Shown: positions 52,590 through 62,516, counted from the first letter of the stretch. The stretch is 64,000 nucleotides of DNA from Epilithonimonas caeni DSM 17710 (GCF_000426465.1 NZ_AUFK01000009.1:806001-870000), one strand, 5' to 3'. The notes: a model not told the origin generated them from the letters alone. A program made the numbers and translations.

Positions 52590-53969
52590 TTAATGACCAA
52601 TGTTCTTTACATCAGAAGGTGAATGCTCATGTCTGAAAAATATTGCGAACAAAATAGCGATCACTAAAGAATATAACGCAAAATACAGCCAAATATGTTG
52701 CCAGTCTTTAACTAATACAATATTTGATAAAGTTCCATCTGTACCAACGGCAGAATTGAACGAATTTTTCAGAATCTCCACAAAAGTAGAATCATTGGAA
52801 GTTGTTTCCAAATATTTTGCCAACTCTGATGCCGTAGTGAATTTGAGTGTAAAGAATCTGTCTATAGCCCAGCCTGCAACATAGCTACCAATCACAGCCC
52901 CAAAACCATTGGTCATCATCATGAACAGACCTTGAGCCGAAGAACGAATCTTCTTATCGGTAGTGGTTTCCACAAAAAGAGAACCTGAGATGTTGAAAAA
53001 ATCAAAGGCCATCCCATAAACAATACAAGAAAGTATGATCATCCAAAGTCCTGTCACCGGGTCTCCATACGCAAAAAGCCCAAATCTAAGAACCCATGCC
53101 AGCATACTGATCAGCATCACTTTTTTGATTCCAAATTTTTTCAAAAAGAAAGGAATCGCCAAAATGAATAAGGTTTCCGAAATCTGTGAAATAGACATGA
53201 TGATTGTAGATTTTTCTACAACTATAGAATTGGCATATTTGGGAAAATGGGCAAACTCACTCAGGAAAACATCACCGTAAGCATTGGTCAATTGCAAAGC
53301 TGCTCCTAATAACATGGAAAACAAAAAGAACAATGCCATTTTATAATCTCCAAAAAGTTTAAAGGCATTCAACCCTAATTGTTCTGAAAGCGGTGCACTT
53401 TTATCGATTAATTTCTGAGGAGGACATTTAGGCAGAGTCAAAGCATACAAGCCTAACAAAACAGCAACACCACCAGCAATATAGAATTGCCCTTCCGTAG
53501 ATTTGTTACCCGTAAGATTCGTGATCCACATCGCAACGATAAACCCGATAGTTCCCCAAACCCTAATTGGTGGGAAATCCTTCACGACATCCAAATGGCT
53601 GTTTTTCAATATCGTATAAGAAATAGAATTGGTCAGAGCGATGGTTGGCATATAGAAGCACATTGCAACCAACATTATAGAAAAGAAAGAATTAGGCGTT
53701 TCAGAATGCGGCAAAATGAAAAGCACTACGCCATACAAGATCTGCAAAACAGAATAGATCCTCTCAGCATTCACCCACCTATCGGCAATAATTCCTGTGA
53801 TAGTTGGCATAAAGATAGAGGCAATACCCATAGTTCCGAACACGGCTCCAAATTGTGTCCCATCCCAATGTTTGGTCCCGAACCAGAAGTTTGCCATCGT
53901 TATCAGCCAAGCTCCCCAAACAAAGAATTGCAGAAAGCTAAGTATAGTCAGTCGTAATTTTAGACTCAT
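52590..53969 (-). CDS. nucleoside permease (NupG/NHS family, MFS)
   Basis: 459 residues, about 12 membrane helices. The opening RLTILSFLQFFVWGAWLITM and GIIADRWVNAERI loop are signatures of the nucleoside:H+ symporter branch of the major facilitator superfamily. It imports nucleosides across the inner membrane. The C-terminal FFRHEHSPSDVKNIGH is a cytosolic tail. It shares the minus strand with the bifunctional nuclease (23 bp upstream). Confidence 0.9.
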   Translation of the reverse strand: MSLKLRLTILSFLQFFVWGAWLITMANFWFGTKHWDGTQFGAVFGTMGIASIFMPTITGIIADRWVNAERIYSVLQILYGVVLFILPHSETPNSFFSIMLVAMCFYMPTIALTNSISYTILKNSHLDVVKDFPPIRVWGTIGFIVAMWITNLTGNKSTEGQFYIAGGVAVLLGLYALTLPKCPPQKLIDKSAPLSEQLGLNAFKLFGDYKMALFFLFSMLLGAALQLTNAYGDVFLSEFAHFPKYANSIVVEKSTIIMSISQISETLFILAIPFFLKKFGIKKVMLISMLAWVLRFGLFAYGDPVTGLWMIILSCIVYGMAFDFFNISGSLFVETTTDKKIRSSAQGLFMMMTNGFGAVIGSYVAGWAIDRFFTLKFTTASELAKYLETTSNDSTFVEILKNSFNSAVGTDGTLSNIVLVKDWQHIWLYFALYSLVIAILFAIFFRHEHSPSDVKNIGH

Positions 53970-53992
53970 ATCGTCAATTGATATTAATATTG

Positions 53993-54598
53993 TTATTCTA
54001 TTTTTTTATTTCTTCTCTTGATCTCCTCCTGTAATCTGAGAGCCGTATCATAATCCTCTTCCCTAACAGCGTCGGCCAGTAACTGATCCAGCTCTTCAGA
54101 AGAAATCCCTGACAGATCATTGAAATCTGAAACTTCATCAGAAATGACTTCTTCATCCCCAACTTTTGGCGTTTCATCCAGCTCCAATAAAATTCCTGCC
54201 TCATTCAGGACATCAGAAGTAGTGAAAATAGGTGCATCGAATCTTACAGCCATTGCAACAGCGTCCGAAGTTCTTGCATCCAGAATAAGTTCTTCTTCCG
54301 ACAATGGGTTTTTGAAATTGATATTTGAAAAGAAAACACCGTCCTTTATTTGATAGATGATCACAGAATCGATGTTGAAGCCTGTATTTTTGACGAATTG
54401 CGTGAATAGATCATGAGTCAGCGGACGTGGCGGATTGATATCCTTTTCCAATCCCAGTGAAATGGATTGTGCTTCGAAATTACCTATAACAACAGGCAGT
54501 TTGACTGATGTTTCTTCATGTTCCAACAACAGCGCATAAGCTCCCGATTGGGTTTGGCTGTATGAGATCCCTCTAATGATTAATCTTTTATAATCCAT
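53993..54598 (-). CDS. bifunctional nuclease (DUF151) with UVR motif
   Basis: 201 residues. The DUF151/BFN domain (ISYSQTQSGAYALLLEHEE, then VIGNFEAQSI and ARTSDAVAMAVRFDAPIF) occupies residues 1-130, and a UvrB/C-like UVR motif (LADAVREEDYDTALRLQEEI) ends the protein. BFN proteins have been described as nucleases acting on RNA and DNA. It lies upstream of the permease. Confidence 0.88.
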   Translation of the reverse strand: MDYKRLIIRGISYSQTQSGAYALLLEHEETSVKLPVVIGNFEAQSISLGLEKDINPPRPLTHDLFTQFVKNTGFNIDSVIIYQIKDGVFFSNINFKNPLSEEELILDARTSDAVAMAVRFDAPIFTTSDVLNEAGILLELDETPKVGDEEVISDEVSDFNDLSGISSEELDQLLADAVREEDYDTALRLQEEIKRRNKKIE

Positions 54599-54789
54599 TT
54601 AGCAAATATAAAATTTTTTGTTAATTTCCATTAAGGAATTGTAGATTTTTACATAGTTTGCGTAGTAAAATCATTAAATAAATTCAGCTTTTCTGATTCC
54701 GAATCCTTTAAGCGTCGAATTGCAGAAGCCTGGCTTATTAAATTACATTTATTTTTCTATTTATTTTGAATCGATGAACACTTCATTAG

Positions 54790-54892
54790 GTTTGAGCGGA
54801 ATCCTTTTTGCGAAGCATGGCGTAACAAAAAGACCGGAGCCCTTCGACAAGCTCAGGATAAACTCCAGGCGGGTAAAACTGCCCAATTATAT
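54790..54892. repeat. interspersed repeat copy B
   Basis: TGAGCGGAATCCTTTTTGCG, AAAAAGACCGGAGC, and GGCGGGTAAAACTGCCCAA, as in copy A with a CCCTTCGACAAGCTCAGG insertion between the blocks. Confidence 0.65.
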
Positions 54893-54905
54893 TCCTTAAA
54901 ATAAA

Positions 54906-54932
54906 AAAACCTAAGCCATTGACTTAGGTTTT
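54906..54932 (-). terminator. terminator after etfA
   Basis: AAAACCTAAG / CTTAGGTTTT with a 7-nt loop; T-tract on the minus strand. Confidence 0.85.
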
Positions 54933-54951
54933 GATTTTATTTTGAAATTTA

Positions 54952-55899
54952 TTAAGCTTTCAAAGCTTTGATTTTCTCTGTCAATGCAGGAATAATTTGG
55001 AAAGCGTCGCCCACTACTCCATAATCTGCAGATTTGAAGAAAGGCGCTTCCGGGTCATTATTGATAACAACAATCGTTTTAGAGCTGTTAACTCCCGCCA
55101 GATGCTGAATCGCACCGGAAATACCAACTGCAACGTACAGATTTGGTGAAATTGCTTTTCCGGTTTGTCCAACGTGCTCTGTGTGAGGTCTCCAACCGAT
55201 ATCGGAAACTGGTTTCGAACAAGCGGTTGCAGCCCCGAGAACATTCGCCAGGTCTTCTATCATTCCCCAGTTTTCAGGACCTTTCAAGCCTCTACCAGCA
55301 GAAACAACGACCTCCGCTTCTTTAAGGTCTAATTTTCCAGAAGACTGCTCATGATTGATAACTTTGGTGTCTTCATTAGCAATGCTCAATTCCTTCACTT
55401 CCTCTGAACCAGAAGCTGGATTTTCTTTAACACCAAAGGCATTTTGAGAAACGGTTACGATAACGCCAGCCGCATCTGCTTTTGCGTGCATAAATCCTTT
55501 TCCTGAGAATGCTCTTCTTTTTACCTGGAAAGGCGAAGTGCTTTCAGGAACATCAATCGCATTGGTAATCAAAGAATAATTTTTCTGAATTGCCAGCATT
55601 GGCGCAATAGAAGAAGCGTCTGTTGTATGTGGGAAAACAATAATATTCCCATCAGCAATCTGTCCAACTGCTTCTGCATAAGCCTTGGAACTGAAATTCT
55701 TAAGACCCGCATCTTTTACATTAATTACTTTATCTGCTCCATATTTGTAAAGCAAATCTGAAGAATCTGTAGGATTGATAGAGATCGCAGTCACTGGATC
55801 TCCAGTTTTTGCTGCAATAGCTTTTGCATAAGAAACGGCTTCAAATGCTGCTTTTTTGTAAACTCCGTTTATGTTTTCTGCGTATACGAATACTGCCAT
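54952..55899 (-). CDS. etfA: electron transfer flavoprotein alpha subunit
   Basis: 315 residues. The C-terminal FAD-binding part (SAGRGLKGPENW, then VGQTGKAISPNLYVAVGISGAIQH) is intact. ETF carries electrons from acyl-CoA dehydrogenases to the respiratory chain. etfB lies 132 bp upstream on the same strand. A terminator follows. Confidence 0.93.
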   Translation of the reverse strand: MAVFVYAENINGVYKKAAFEAVSYAKAIAAKTGDPVTAISINPTDSSDLLYKYGADKVINVKDAGLKNFSSKAYAEAVGQIADGNIIVFPHTTDASSIAPMLAIQKNYSLITNAIDVPESTSPFQVKRRAFSGKGFMHAKADAAGVIVTVSQNAFGVKENPASGSEEVKELSIANEDTKVINHEQSSGKLDLKEAEVVVSAGRGLKGPENWGMIEDLANVLGAATACSKPVSDIGWRPHTEHVGQTGKAISPNLYVAVGISGAIQHLAGVNSSKTIVVINNDPEAPFFKSADYGVVGDAFQIIPALTEKIKALKA

Positions 55900-56031
55900 A
55901 ATTTTATTTTTTAGATTAAAAGATAAAAGACGAATAGATGATAGACATTGATAAACTCGATTGAGATTGAGAAGTTTTTTTCTTGAATCTCTTTTTATTA
56001 TCTATTTGTCTATTGTCTCATTGACTATAAT

Positions 56032-56778
56032 TTATATCACTTTCGCTTCTTCGTGAAGTAATCTTACCAACTCATCTAGGTTATCTGCAGAAACCAATTT
56101 CACAGCTGCTCTTGGCGCAACACTGTCAAAAGAAACGGCTTCAACTTTCACTTCAGAATTTGAAGGTTCTACAACATTAAGAGCCTTGGTTCTGGCGGAC
56201 ATAATCCCTCTCATGTTTGGGATGATCAGATCCTTTTCGTCAACCAAACCTTTTTGTCCCGCAACAACAGCCGGTAATTTCACGGAAATAGTTTCTTTTC
56301 CACCTTCGATCTCTCTTACAGCAGTTGCCTCTGAACCATTCACATCCAATCCAACGCTTGCATTCACAAAAGGAATGTTAAGCAATTGAGCTACCATTCC
56401 CGGAACTGCCCCACCATTATAATCAATAGATTCTTTTCCTGTAAGGATAAGGTCGTAACTGCCATCCTGAGCTACTTTTGCAATTTCTTTTGCTACAGAG
56501 AAACTGTCTTTTGCATCTGCGTTTACTCTTACTGCATCATTCGCACCTATTGCCAAAGCCTTTCTGATAACCGCTTCTGTACCTGCATCGCCTACATTTA
56601 CAACTGTTACAGTTGCCCCTTGGGATTCCTGTAATTTTATAGCTTTTGTTAAAGCAAACTCATCTAATGGATTGATCACCCACTGGATTCCGTTTTTGTC
56701 AAAAGCAGATTTATCTGCTGTAAAATTAATTTTACTTGTAGTGTCCGGAACACTACTGATACAAACTAATATTTTCAT
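56032..56778 (-). CDS. etfB: electron transfer flavoprotein beta subunit
   Basis: 248 residues, full length. The AMP-binding beta subunit: VWVINPLDEFALTKAIKL-type stretch (residues 33-50), then DLILTGKESIDYNGGAVPGMVAQLL, the ETF-beta signature. It pairs with EtfA encoded next. The 132-bp gap between them is AT-rich with no strong hairpin. Confidence 0.93.
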   Translation of the reverse strand: MKILVCISSVPDTTSKINFTADKSAFDKNGIQWVINPLDEFALTKAIKLQESQGATVTVVNVGDAGTEAVIRKALAIGANDAVRVNADAKDSFSVAKEIAKVAQDGSYDLILTGKESIDYNGGAVPGMVAQLLNIPFVNASVGLDVNGSEATAVREIEGGKETISVKLPAVVAGQKGLVDEKDLIIPNMRGIMSARTKALNVVEPSNSEVKVEAVSFDSVAPRAAVKLVSADNLDELVRLLHEEAKVI

Positions 56779-56999
56779 TTTAAGATGATGTTTTTATTTT
56801 ACTAACTGTGCTAATATATATAAAAAATACTATGCATGCATAATTTATTGCTATTTATTAAATAACATCGGAAACTGCTTTAACAAAAGGGTATTTAGAC
56901 TCTTTATAAATAATTTTGTCCGATTTAAGCAGCTTGATCAGATTTCAAGTATTACAAAAATAAAGGTCAAATTATCGAATTTTCAAAAAAATGATTCTT

Positions 57000-57701
57000 T
57001 TATTTCTTTACCTGGCTCGCTCTGAACTCAATTTTACTTGGCAAAACACGTGGATTCATATTCAGCATATCAAGAACAAGATTCCCCATGTCTTCCGGCT
57101 GAATTTTCCATTCATCCTTTTCGGATGGTATATTTCCATTGAAATACGTCGCGACAGAACCCGGCATTATTGTAGAAACCTTGATATTGTATTTTCTCAG
57201 GTCGATCATTGCAGCTTGTGTAAAACCGACAACACCGAACTTGGAAGCATTGTAACCGGCTCCATTTTCGAAGAAGTTGGTTCCGGCAAGACTTGCGATC
57301 GTGATATAATAGCCTTGAGATTTTTTAAGTTCTTCAACCGATGCTTTTAATGTGTAGAAACAGCCTGTCAAATTGGTTTCCTGCATTGCATTCCAATCTT
57401 CGATACTCAATTCATCGACGGGTTTGAAGATTCCCAGACCAGCATTGGCAATCACAACATCAACTCTTCCGAATCTTTCAACAATTTTAGCAACTGCATT
57501 TTGTTCATCTTCGAAATTTCTAACATCTGAGCTGATTCCGAAAATACTTTCTGAAATTACTTTAAGTTCAGAAACAGCCTTATCGACATCTTCCTGTTTT
57601 CTTCCGCTGATAGCCACTTTGTGACCGTTTTTCAGTAATACTTCTGCAATTCCGAAACCGATTCCTTTGGTTCCGCCTGTGATATAAACTACTTTTGACA
57701 T
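57000..57701 (-). CDS. short-chain dehydrogenase/reductase
   Basis: 233 residues. TGGTKGIG at 8-15, NAGLG at about 88-92, Ser in TIASLAG and catalytic YNASKFG near 149-155: all classical SDR elements present. Substrate unknown. It is about 55 bp downstream of the M20 peptidase gene on the same strand. Confidence 0.9.
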   Translation of the reverse strand: MSKVVYITGGTKGIGFGIAEVLLKNGHKVAISGRKQEDVDKAVSELKVISESIFGISSDVRNFEDEQNAVAKIVERFGRVDVVIANAGLGIFKPVDELSIEDWNAMQETNLTGCFYTLKASVEELKKSQGYYITIASLAGTNFFENGAGYNASKFGVVGFTQAAMIDLRKYNIKVSTIMPGSVATYFNGNIPSEKDEWKIQPEDMGNLVLDMLNMNPRVLPSKIEFRASQVKK

Positions 57702-57755
57702 AATTGTATTTGATTAAATATTAATAAAAAAGACAGCCTAAACTGTCTTCATTTC

Positions 57756-59138
57756 TTAACCTTGAGCGTAAAACTCAAAGAAATAAGGGATACTTTCTAT
57801 TCCTTTGTAGTAATTGTAAAGTCCGTAATGCTCGTTTGGTGAATGTATCGCATCCGAATCCAAACCGAATCCCATCAAAACAGATTTAGCTCCAAGAACC
57901 TTCTCAAACAAGGATGTGATCGGAATACTTCCGCCACTTCTGTAAGGCAAAACTTCTTTCCCGAAAGCTTTTTCCATTGCTTTTTTAGCTGCTAAAAATT
58001 CTTTGGTATCGCTTTCCAGAACGTAAGGCATTCCACCGTGATGCGGTGTCACTTTAACTTTCACACTTTTAGGAGCGATTTTCTTAAAATACTTCGTGAA
58101 CTTCTCCGTGATTTCTTCCGGCGTTTGATTGGGAACGAGTCTCATTGATATTTTTGCAAAAGCTTTGGAAGCAATTACCGTTTTTGCACCTTCGCCAGTG
58201 TAACCTCCCCAAATTCCGTTCACGTCCAAAGTTGGCCTAATGGACGCTCTTTCCAAGGTCGTATAGCCTTCTTCTCCCTGAATATCATTAAGATCAATGG
58301 ATTTTTTGTAGGCTTCCGGATCATCTTTCAGTTTGTTCATTTCCTTTCTGTCTTCATCGGAAACAATCAAGACATTGTCATAAAAACCGTCAATTGTGAT
58401 ATGTCCTTTGTCATCGATCAGATCACCGACCATCTTTGACAAAACGTTGATCGGGTTGGGAACTGCGCCGCCATAAAGTCCGGAATGCAGGTCACGATTC
58501 GGGCCTTCTACTTCCACTTCTACATAACTTAGACCTCTCAAACCTGTTGTAACAGTAGGCTGTTCATTAGAATAAATATGAGTATCGGAAATCAAGATCA
58601 CATCGCAACTCAGTTTTTCTTTATTTTCTTCCAGGAAATCTGCCAAACTTGCAGAACCTACCTCTTCTTCACCTTCAATCAAAAATTTGACATTACAAGG
58701 AAGGGAATCGGTTTTCATCATTGCTTCGAAAGCCTTGACGTGCATGAAGAATTGTCCTTTGTCATCCGCAGAGCCTCTTGCAAAGATCGCACCTTCGGGA
58801 TGGAGCTCCGTCGTTTTAACAACCGGCTCGAAAGGATCGCTCGTCCACAATTTCAACGGGTCAGCAGGTTGAACATCATAATGTCCGTAAACTAAAACCG
58901 TAGGCAAATCAGCATCAATGATCTTTTCTCCGAAAACGATCGGATAGCCCTTTGTCTCAAGGATTTTCACGTTGTCTGCTCCGGCAACTTTTAGATGTTT
59001 TGCAACCTCATCGGCACATTTCAGAACTTCTGATTTGTAAGCCGGATCTGCACTGATGGAGGCAATTCTAAGGATATCGAATAATTCGTCCAGAAAACGT
59101 TGCTTGTTCTCTTGGATATATTGTTGTGTATTACTCAT
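57756..59138 (-). CDS. M20-family metallopeptidase (dipeptidase-like)
   Basis: 460 residues from ATG 59138; a longer frame to 59243 adds 35 residues of non-coding character. Metal ligands: His in VYGHYDVQP (about residue 79), Asp in GSADDKGQFF, Glu-Glu in EGEEEVGS, and His near the C-terminus in IHSPNEHYG. This is the succinyl-diaminopimelate desuccinylase/carnosinase-like group; a cytosolic dipeptidase is most likely. Confidence 0.92.
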   Translation of the reverse strand: MSNTQQYIQENKQRFLDELFDILRIASISADPAYKSEVLKCADEVAKHLKVAGADNVKILETKGYPIVFGEKIIDADLPTVLVYGHYDVQPADPLKLWTSDPFEPVVKTTELHPEGAIFARGSADDKGQFFMHVKAFEAMMKTDSLPCNVKFLIEGEEEVGSASLADFLEENKEKLSCDVILISDTHIYSNEQPTVTTGLRGLSYVEVEVEGPNRDLHSGLYGGAVPNPINVLSKMVGDLIDDKGHITIDGFYDNVLIVSDEDRKEMNKLKDDPEAYKKSIDLNDIQGEEGYTTLERASIRPTLDVNGIWGGYTGEGAKTVIASKAFAKISMRLVPNQTPEEITEKFTKYFKKIAPKSVKVKVTPHHGGMPYVLESDTKEFLAAKKAMEKAFGKEVLPYRSGGSIPITSLFEKVLGAKSVLMGFGLDSDAIHSPNEHYGLYNYYKGIESIPYFFEFYAQG

Positions 59139-59155
59139 TTCTATTATTAATGATA

Positions 59156-59177
59156 AATGATGATTGATAAATGATTT
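59156..59177. repeat. 22-bp AT-rich motif, second copy
   Basis: Identical to 23609-23630; it lies 18 bp upstream of the M20 peptidase start. Confidence 0.55.
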
Positions 59178-59214
59178 AAACTTTGTCAAAGATGAAAAAG
59201 TAAGGTTCGTAAAA

Positions 59215-59247
59215 ATAAAAAATGTCCTGCAAACGCAAGACATTTTT
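59215..59247. terminator. terminator between the small lipoprotein and M20 genes
   Basis: AAATGTCCTGC / GCAAGACATTT imperfect stem with a 4-nt loop and T-runs on both sides. Confidence 0.75.
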
Positions 59248-59271
59248 TGTTATAATATTTTAATAAAATTC

Positions 59272-59529
59272 TTAATGATGAACAGTTTCAGCTTCTTCAG
59301 AAACCGCAGGTTTAGCTTCAGGCTTCACAACTTTTGCAGAATCTGTTACAACGTGAGAAACGACCTTTGAAGAATCCGCAACTGGCTTATAAGTTCCGTG
59401 AGGTGCATTGGGGTCATCGTATCTTACTACTTCATCCGTTTTTTTCAAACGACCTTTGTTCCCTCCAGCAGGAAGATCACAAGACACAACTAAAATAGCA
59501 GAAGCCAACAATATCACTGATTTTTTCAT
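59272..59529 (-). CDS. small lipoprotein
   Basis: 85 residues. A signal ending VVSC (Cys17) marks a lipoprotein. The mature part is Lys/Val/Asp-rich, low complexity, with KPVADSSKVVSHVVTDSAKV. No known family. It forms its own unit ending at the 59215 hairpin. Confidence 0.75.
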   Translation of the reverse strand: MKKSVILLASAILVVSCDLPAGGNKGRLKKTDEVVRYDDPNAPHGTYKPVADSSKVVSHVVTDSAKVVKPEAKPAVSEEAETVHH

Positions 59530-59689
59530 TTCTATAAATTTGATGGGTCAAAAGTAGTGAAAAAGGAATTTTTGGCAAAATAAAATTTAAATTTTAGAGA
59601 GTTTATAAATTATTCATAGAATTGATTCAATATTGAAGTTTTAAATGGACGACAAATCCTCCTTTCTATGACAGATTCTCTTGTGTGCG

Positions 59690-59785
59690 AAGCGCAATCC
59701 AGCCTGAGTGGACTCTTCGAGAGCCTCAGAGTGACAAAGCGGAACGGAGGGCGGATAAAAGAGGCCAAACCTGACGAATTGGTTC
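59690..59785. repeat. interspersed repeat copy C (diverged)
   Basis: GAAGCGCAATCCAGCCTGAG, then AAAGCGGAACGGAGGGCGG and AAGAGGCCAAAC; weaker match to copies A and B, in the same position relative to a gene end. Confidence 0.4.
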
Positions 59786-59808
59786 CACGAAGTCAATTAT
59801 TATAAAAA

Positions 59809-59834
59809 AAACCTGACTCAGTTGAATCAGGTTT
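59809..59834 (-). terminator. terminator after clpP
   Basis: AAACCTGA / TCAGGTTT with a short imperfect loop region; T-run on the minus strand. Confidence 0.82.
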
Positions 59835-59840
59835 GTTACT

Positions 59841-60518
59841 TTATTTTTTTCTTTCGAGAACTTCGTCCACCATTCCGAATTCCTTAGCTTCGGTAGATGT
59901 CATCCAGTAATCTCTGTCTGAGGCTTTCTCGACCCATTCGTAAGTTTGTCCGGAGTGGTTTGAAATGATGTCATAAAGTTCTTTTTTCAGCTTCAACATC
60001 TCTCTCAAATTGATCTCCATATCAGAAGCCACACCTTGTGCCCCACCAGAAGGCTGGTGGATCATCACTCGAGAGTGCTTCAAAGCAGAACGTTTACCTT
60101 TCTCTCCTGCTACCAAAAGTACGGCTCCCATAGAAGCGGCAATTCCGGTACAGATCGTTGCAACATCCGGCTTGATGATCTGCATCGTGTCATAGATCCC
60201 CAATCCTGCATAAACACTTCCGCCAGGAGAGTTGATGTAGATCTGGATATCTTTTGCAGAGTCTGAACTTTCCAAGAAAAGTAACTGTGCCGTAATGATA
60301 TTTGCTACCTGATCGTCTATTCCTGTTCCCAGAAAAATGATCCTGTCCATCATCAATCTTGAAAAAACGTCCATCTGTGCAACGTTCATCCTTCTCTCCT
60401 CCATGATATAAGGTGTAAGATTGGTCGGGTTGAACATTCCCATATATTGGTCTGTAACAAGACCGTTATTCCCCATATGTTTTACTGAGAAATCTCTGAA
60501 TTCTTTTTTAATGTCCAT
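59841..60518 (-). CDS. clpP: ATP-dependent Clp protease proteolytic subunit
   Basis: 225 residues. Catalytic triad intact: Ser129 in GIAASMGA, His154 in RVMIHQP, Asp203 in DRDYWM. It forms the barrel of the Clp protease, fed by ClpX or ClpA. No clpX adjacent in the window. The N-terminus MDIKKEFRDFSVKHMGNNG is a usual Bacteroidota start. Confidence 0.95.
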   Translation of the reverse strand: MDIKKEFRDFSVKHMGNNGLVTDQYMGMFNPTNLTPYIMEERRMNVAQMDVFSRLMMDRIIFLGTGIDDQVANIITAQLLFLESSDSAKDIQIYINSPGGSVYAGLGIYDTMQIIKPDVATICTGIAASMGAVLLVAGEKGKRSALKHSRVMIHQPSGGAQGVASDMEINLREMLKLKKELYDIISNHSGQTYEWVEKASDRDYWMTSTEAKEFGMVDEVLERKK

Positions 60519-60590
60519 ATTAAATGTGGTTATTTTTAAATCTGTATTGAGTTTGCAATTTCTATTCCTTTGCTAAAGTAGGACTTTCTG

Positions 60591-62516
60591 TCACAAAATG
60601 CGAAATAATTCGCTGTCCAATTTATTTTTTAGTTGAGTCAGAAGGATTATTTGTTGATAAATTTGAGTATTATCATTCTCGTCACTGAGAGAATTTTTAA
60701 GGTCATTGATCAATTTTACAATATACTCTCTTTTGTGTCTCAGAACAATATCCGCAACCATCTTTGGGAGTACCTCTTCCTCTGAACTGAAATAGATATT
60801 GAACTTGTTCCAATTGCTGGTCTGATAATTTTCGATCAATGCATTGGCCAGTTTTCCAGAAACTTCTTCATCCATAAAATTGAAGAAAAAGCCACCCGAC
60901 CTTATCTCATTTTGAAGAATACCTTCTTTGATCTCGGAAACGATCTTTTTATGAATATCCAATTGTATCTCACATTCATCTTCCTCCAAATGGCCAAGAA
61001 CCTCTTCTATCACAGTGATCTTATAATCATTCCCGTCAGGATCTTTTCTTTCTAAAACGACATCACCATATTTCAACATCAGATCTACCAATTTCTCTTC
61101 CAGTACCAAAAGTGGGTTTATTGATGTGAAAGCTTCCTGGACAATCTCTAATTTCTGTGGCGCTTTTCTCTCGGCAACTGCAGGTTTTGATTCCTGCTGA
61201 TGTGTAACATTGGTCTGAATCTGAAGCTCATTGAACAAGCTTTGCTCGCTGAGTCCAAACTTATTCGAAACTTCTTTCAGATAGACCTCACGCTTCAACG
61301 CATTCTGGACAAATGCAACAGACTTCACAATATCCCGGATAGATTCTGCTTTTCTGATCGGATCATTCCCAGCGTCCTTAAGAAGGATCTCCGCTTTGAA
61401 ATCGATAAAGTCCTTCGCTTCTTTATCAATGAAATTTTCAACAAACTCCTGCGGATGTTTTCTCGCAAAAGAATCCGGATCATCGCCGTCCGGAAAAAGA
61501 AGGACCCGAATGTTCATCCCTTCGGACAACAGCATATCAATGCTTCGGAAACTCGCCTTGATGCCTGCATTATCACCATCAAAAAGAATTGTTACGTTTT
61601 CCGTTAATCTCTTTATCAGTTTAATTTGTTCCGTCGTCAGAGATGTTCCTGAACTAGCCACGACATTTTCGATTCCCGACTGATGAAGTGAGACCACATC
61701 CATATAGCCTTCTACCAAAAGGCAGAGATTCTTTCTGGAAATGGATTGTTTGCTCTGATTCAGACCATAAAGGACATTAGACTTGTGATAGATCTCGGTT
61801 TCCGGAGAATTGAGATATTTTGCCGTTTTGACATTATTCTTGAGAATCCTTGCGCCAAAACCAAGAACACGGCCCGAAAAACTGTGAATCGGGAAAACAA
61901 CCCTGTCACGGAATCGGTCAATTCCTGAAGGTGTATTTTCCGGAAAAATAGAAAGTCCGGATTTTTCCAGGATCTCTTTGGAGTAAGCTTTTTCCAAAGC
62001 AAATTCTGTAAAGGCGTTTTTCTTTTCGGGAGAATATCCCAATTGGAATTTCTTGATAATATCGTCCCGCAGCTCTCTTTCTTTGAAATAGGAAAAACCG
62101 ATCATTTTCCCCTCTTCCGAGTTCCAGAGCTGATCTTGAAAAAAATCGTTAGCAACTTCGTGGATCTTGTAAAGAACATCACGTTCTGTCTGCGCTTGTT
62201 TTTGTTCTTCAGAGTATTCTTTTACATCTTCCTTAATTTCAATTCCATACTTTTTTGCTGCATGGCGAAGAGCTTCCGGATAGGTGAAATTCTCGATTTC
62301 CATCAGGAAGGAAATAGCAGTTCCTCCTTTCCCAGTAGAGAAATCCTTCCAGATCTGTTTACTGGGAGAAACGACAAAACTTGGCGATTTTTCCTCATGA
62401 AAAGGACTCAAGCCTTTGAAGTTGGAGCCTGCTCTTTTCAGCTGGACATATTCGCCAATGATCTCTTCTACACGGATGGTAGAAAATATTTTGTCTATGG
62501 TTTCTTTAGTGATCAA
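60591..62516 (-). CDS. dnaG: DNA primase
   Basis: 641 residues. The CHC2-type N-terminal domain is present in shape (GLSPFHEEKSPSFVVSPSK) but three of the four zinc ligands are replaced: Ser37, Asp58 and Thr61 instead of Cys; only His40 is kept. The TOPRIM core (LCLLVEGYMDVVSL and FDGDNAGIKA) is intact. The C-terminal helicase-binding part is helical. Primase makes RNA primers at the fork. Start ATG at 62516 opens MITKETIDKIFSTIRVEEII, the family norm. Confidence 0.93.
   Translation of the reverse strand: MITKETIDKIFSTIRVEEIIGEYVQLKRAGSNFKGLSPFHEEKSPSFVVSPSKQIWKDFSTGKGGTAISFLMEIENFTYPEALRHAAKKYGIEIKEDVKEYSEEQKQAQTERDVLYKIHEVANDFFQDQLWNSEEGKMIGFSYFKERELRDDIIKKFQLGYSPEKKNAFTEFALEKAYSKEILEKSGLSIFPENTPSGIDRFRDRVVFPIHSFSGRVLGFGARILKNNVKTAKYLNSPETEIYHKSNVLYGLNQSKQSISRKNLCLLVEGYMDVVSLHQSGIENVVASSGTSLTTEQIKLIKRLTENVTILFDGDNAGIKASFRSIDMLLSEGMNIRVLLFPDGDDPDSFARKHPQEFVENFIDKEAKDFIDFKAEILLKDAGNDPIRKAESIRDIVKSVAFVQNALKREVYLKEVSNKFGLSEQSLFNELQIQTNVTHQQESKPAVAERKAPQKLEIVQEAFTSINPLLVLEEKLVDLMLKYGDVVLERKDPDGNDYKITVIEEVLGHLEEDECEIQLDIHKKIVSEIKEGILQNEIRSGGFFFNFMDEEVSGKLANALIENYQTSNWNKFNIYFSSEEEVLPKMVADIVLRHKREYIVKLINDLKNSLSDENDNTQIYQQIILLTQLKNKLDSELFRIL

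Larger units (their letters stand above)
54599..54951. other. 353-bp gap downstream of etfA
   Basis: It contains the second copy of the interspersed repeat (54790-54892) and the etfA terminator; no gene is supported. Confidence 0.7.
59530..59840. other. 311-bp gap between the small lipoprotein gene and clpP
   Basis: No gene. It carries a diverged third copy of the interspersed repeat near 59690-59785 (GCGGAACGGAGGGCGGATAA, CTGAGTGGA) and the clpP terminator. Confidence 0.65.

Noticed and set aside
59139-59243. N-terminal extension of the M20 peptidase
   Set aside because: It crosses the AT-rich 22-bp motif and the terminator of the next gene.
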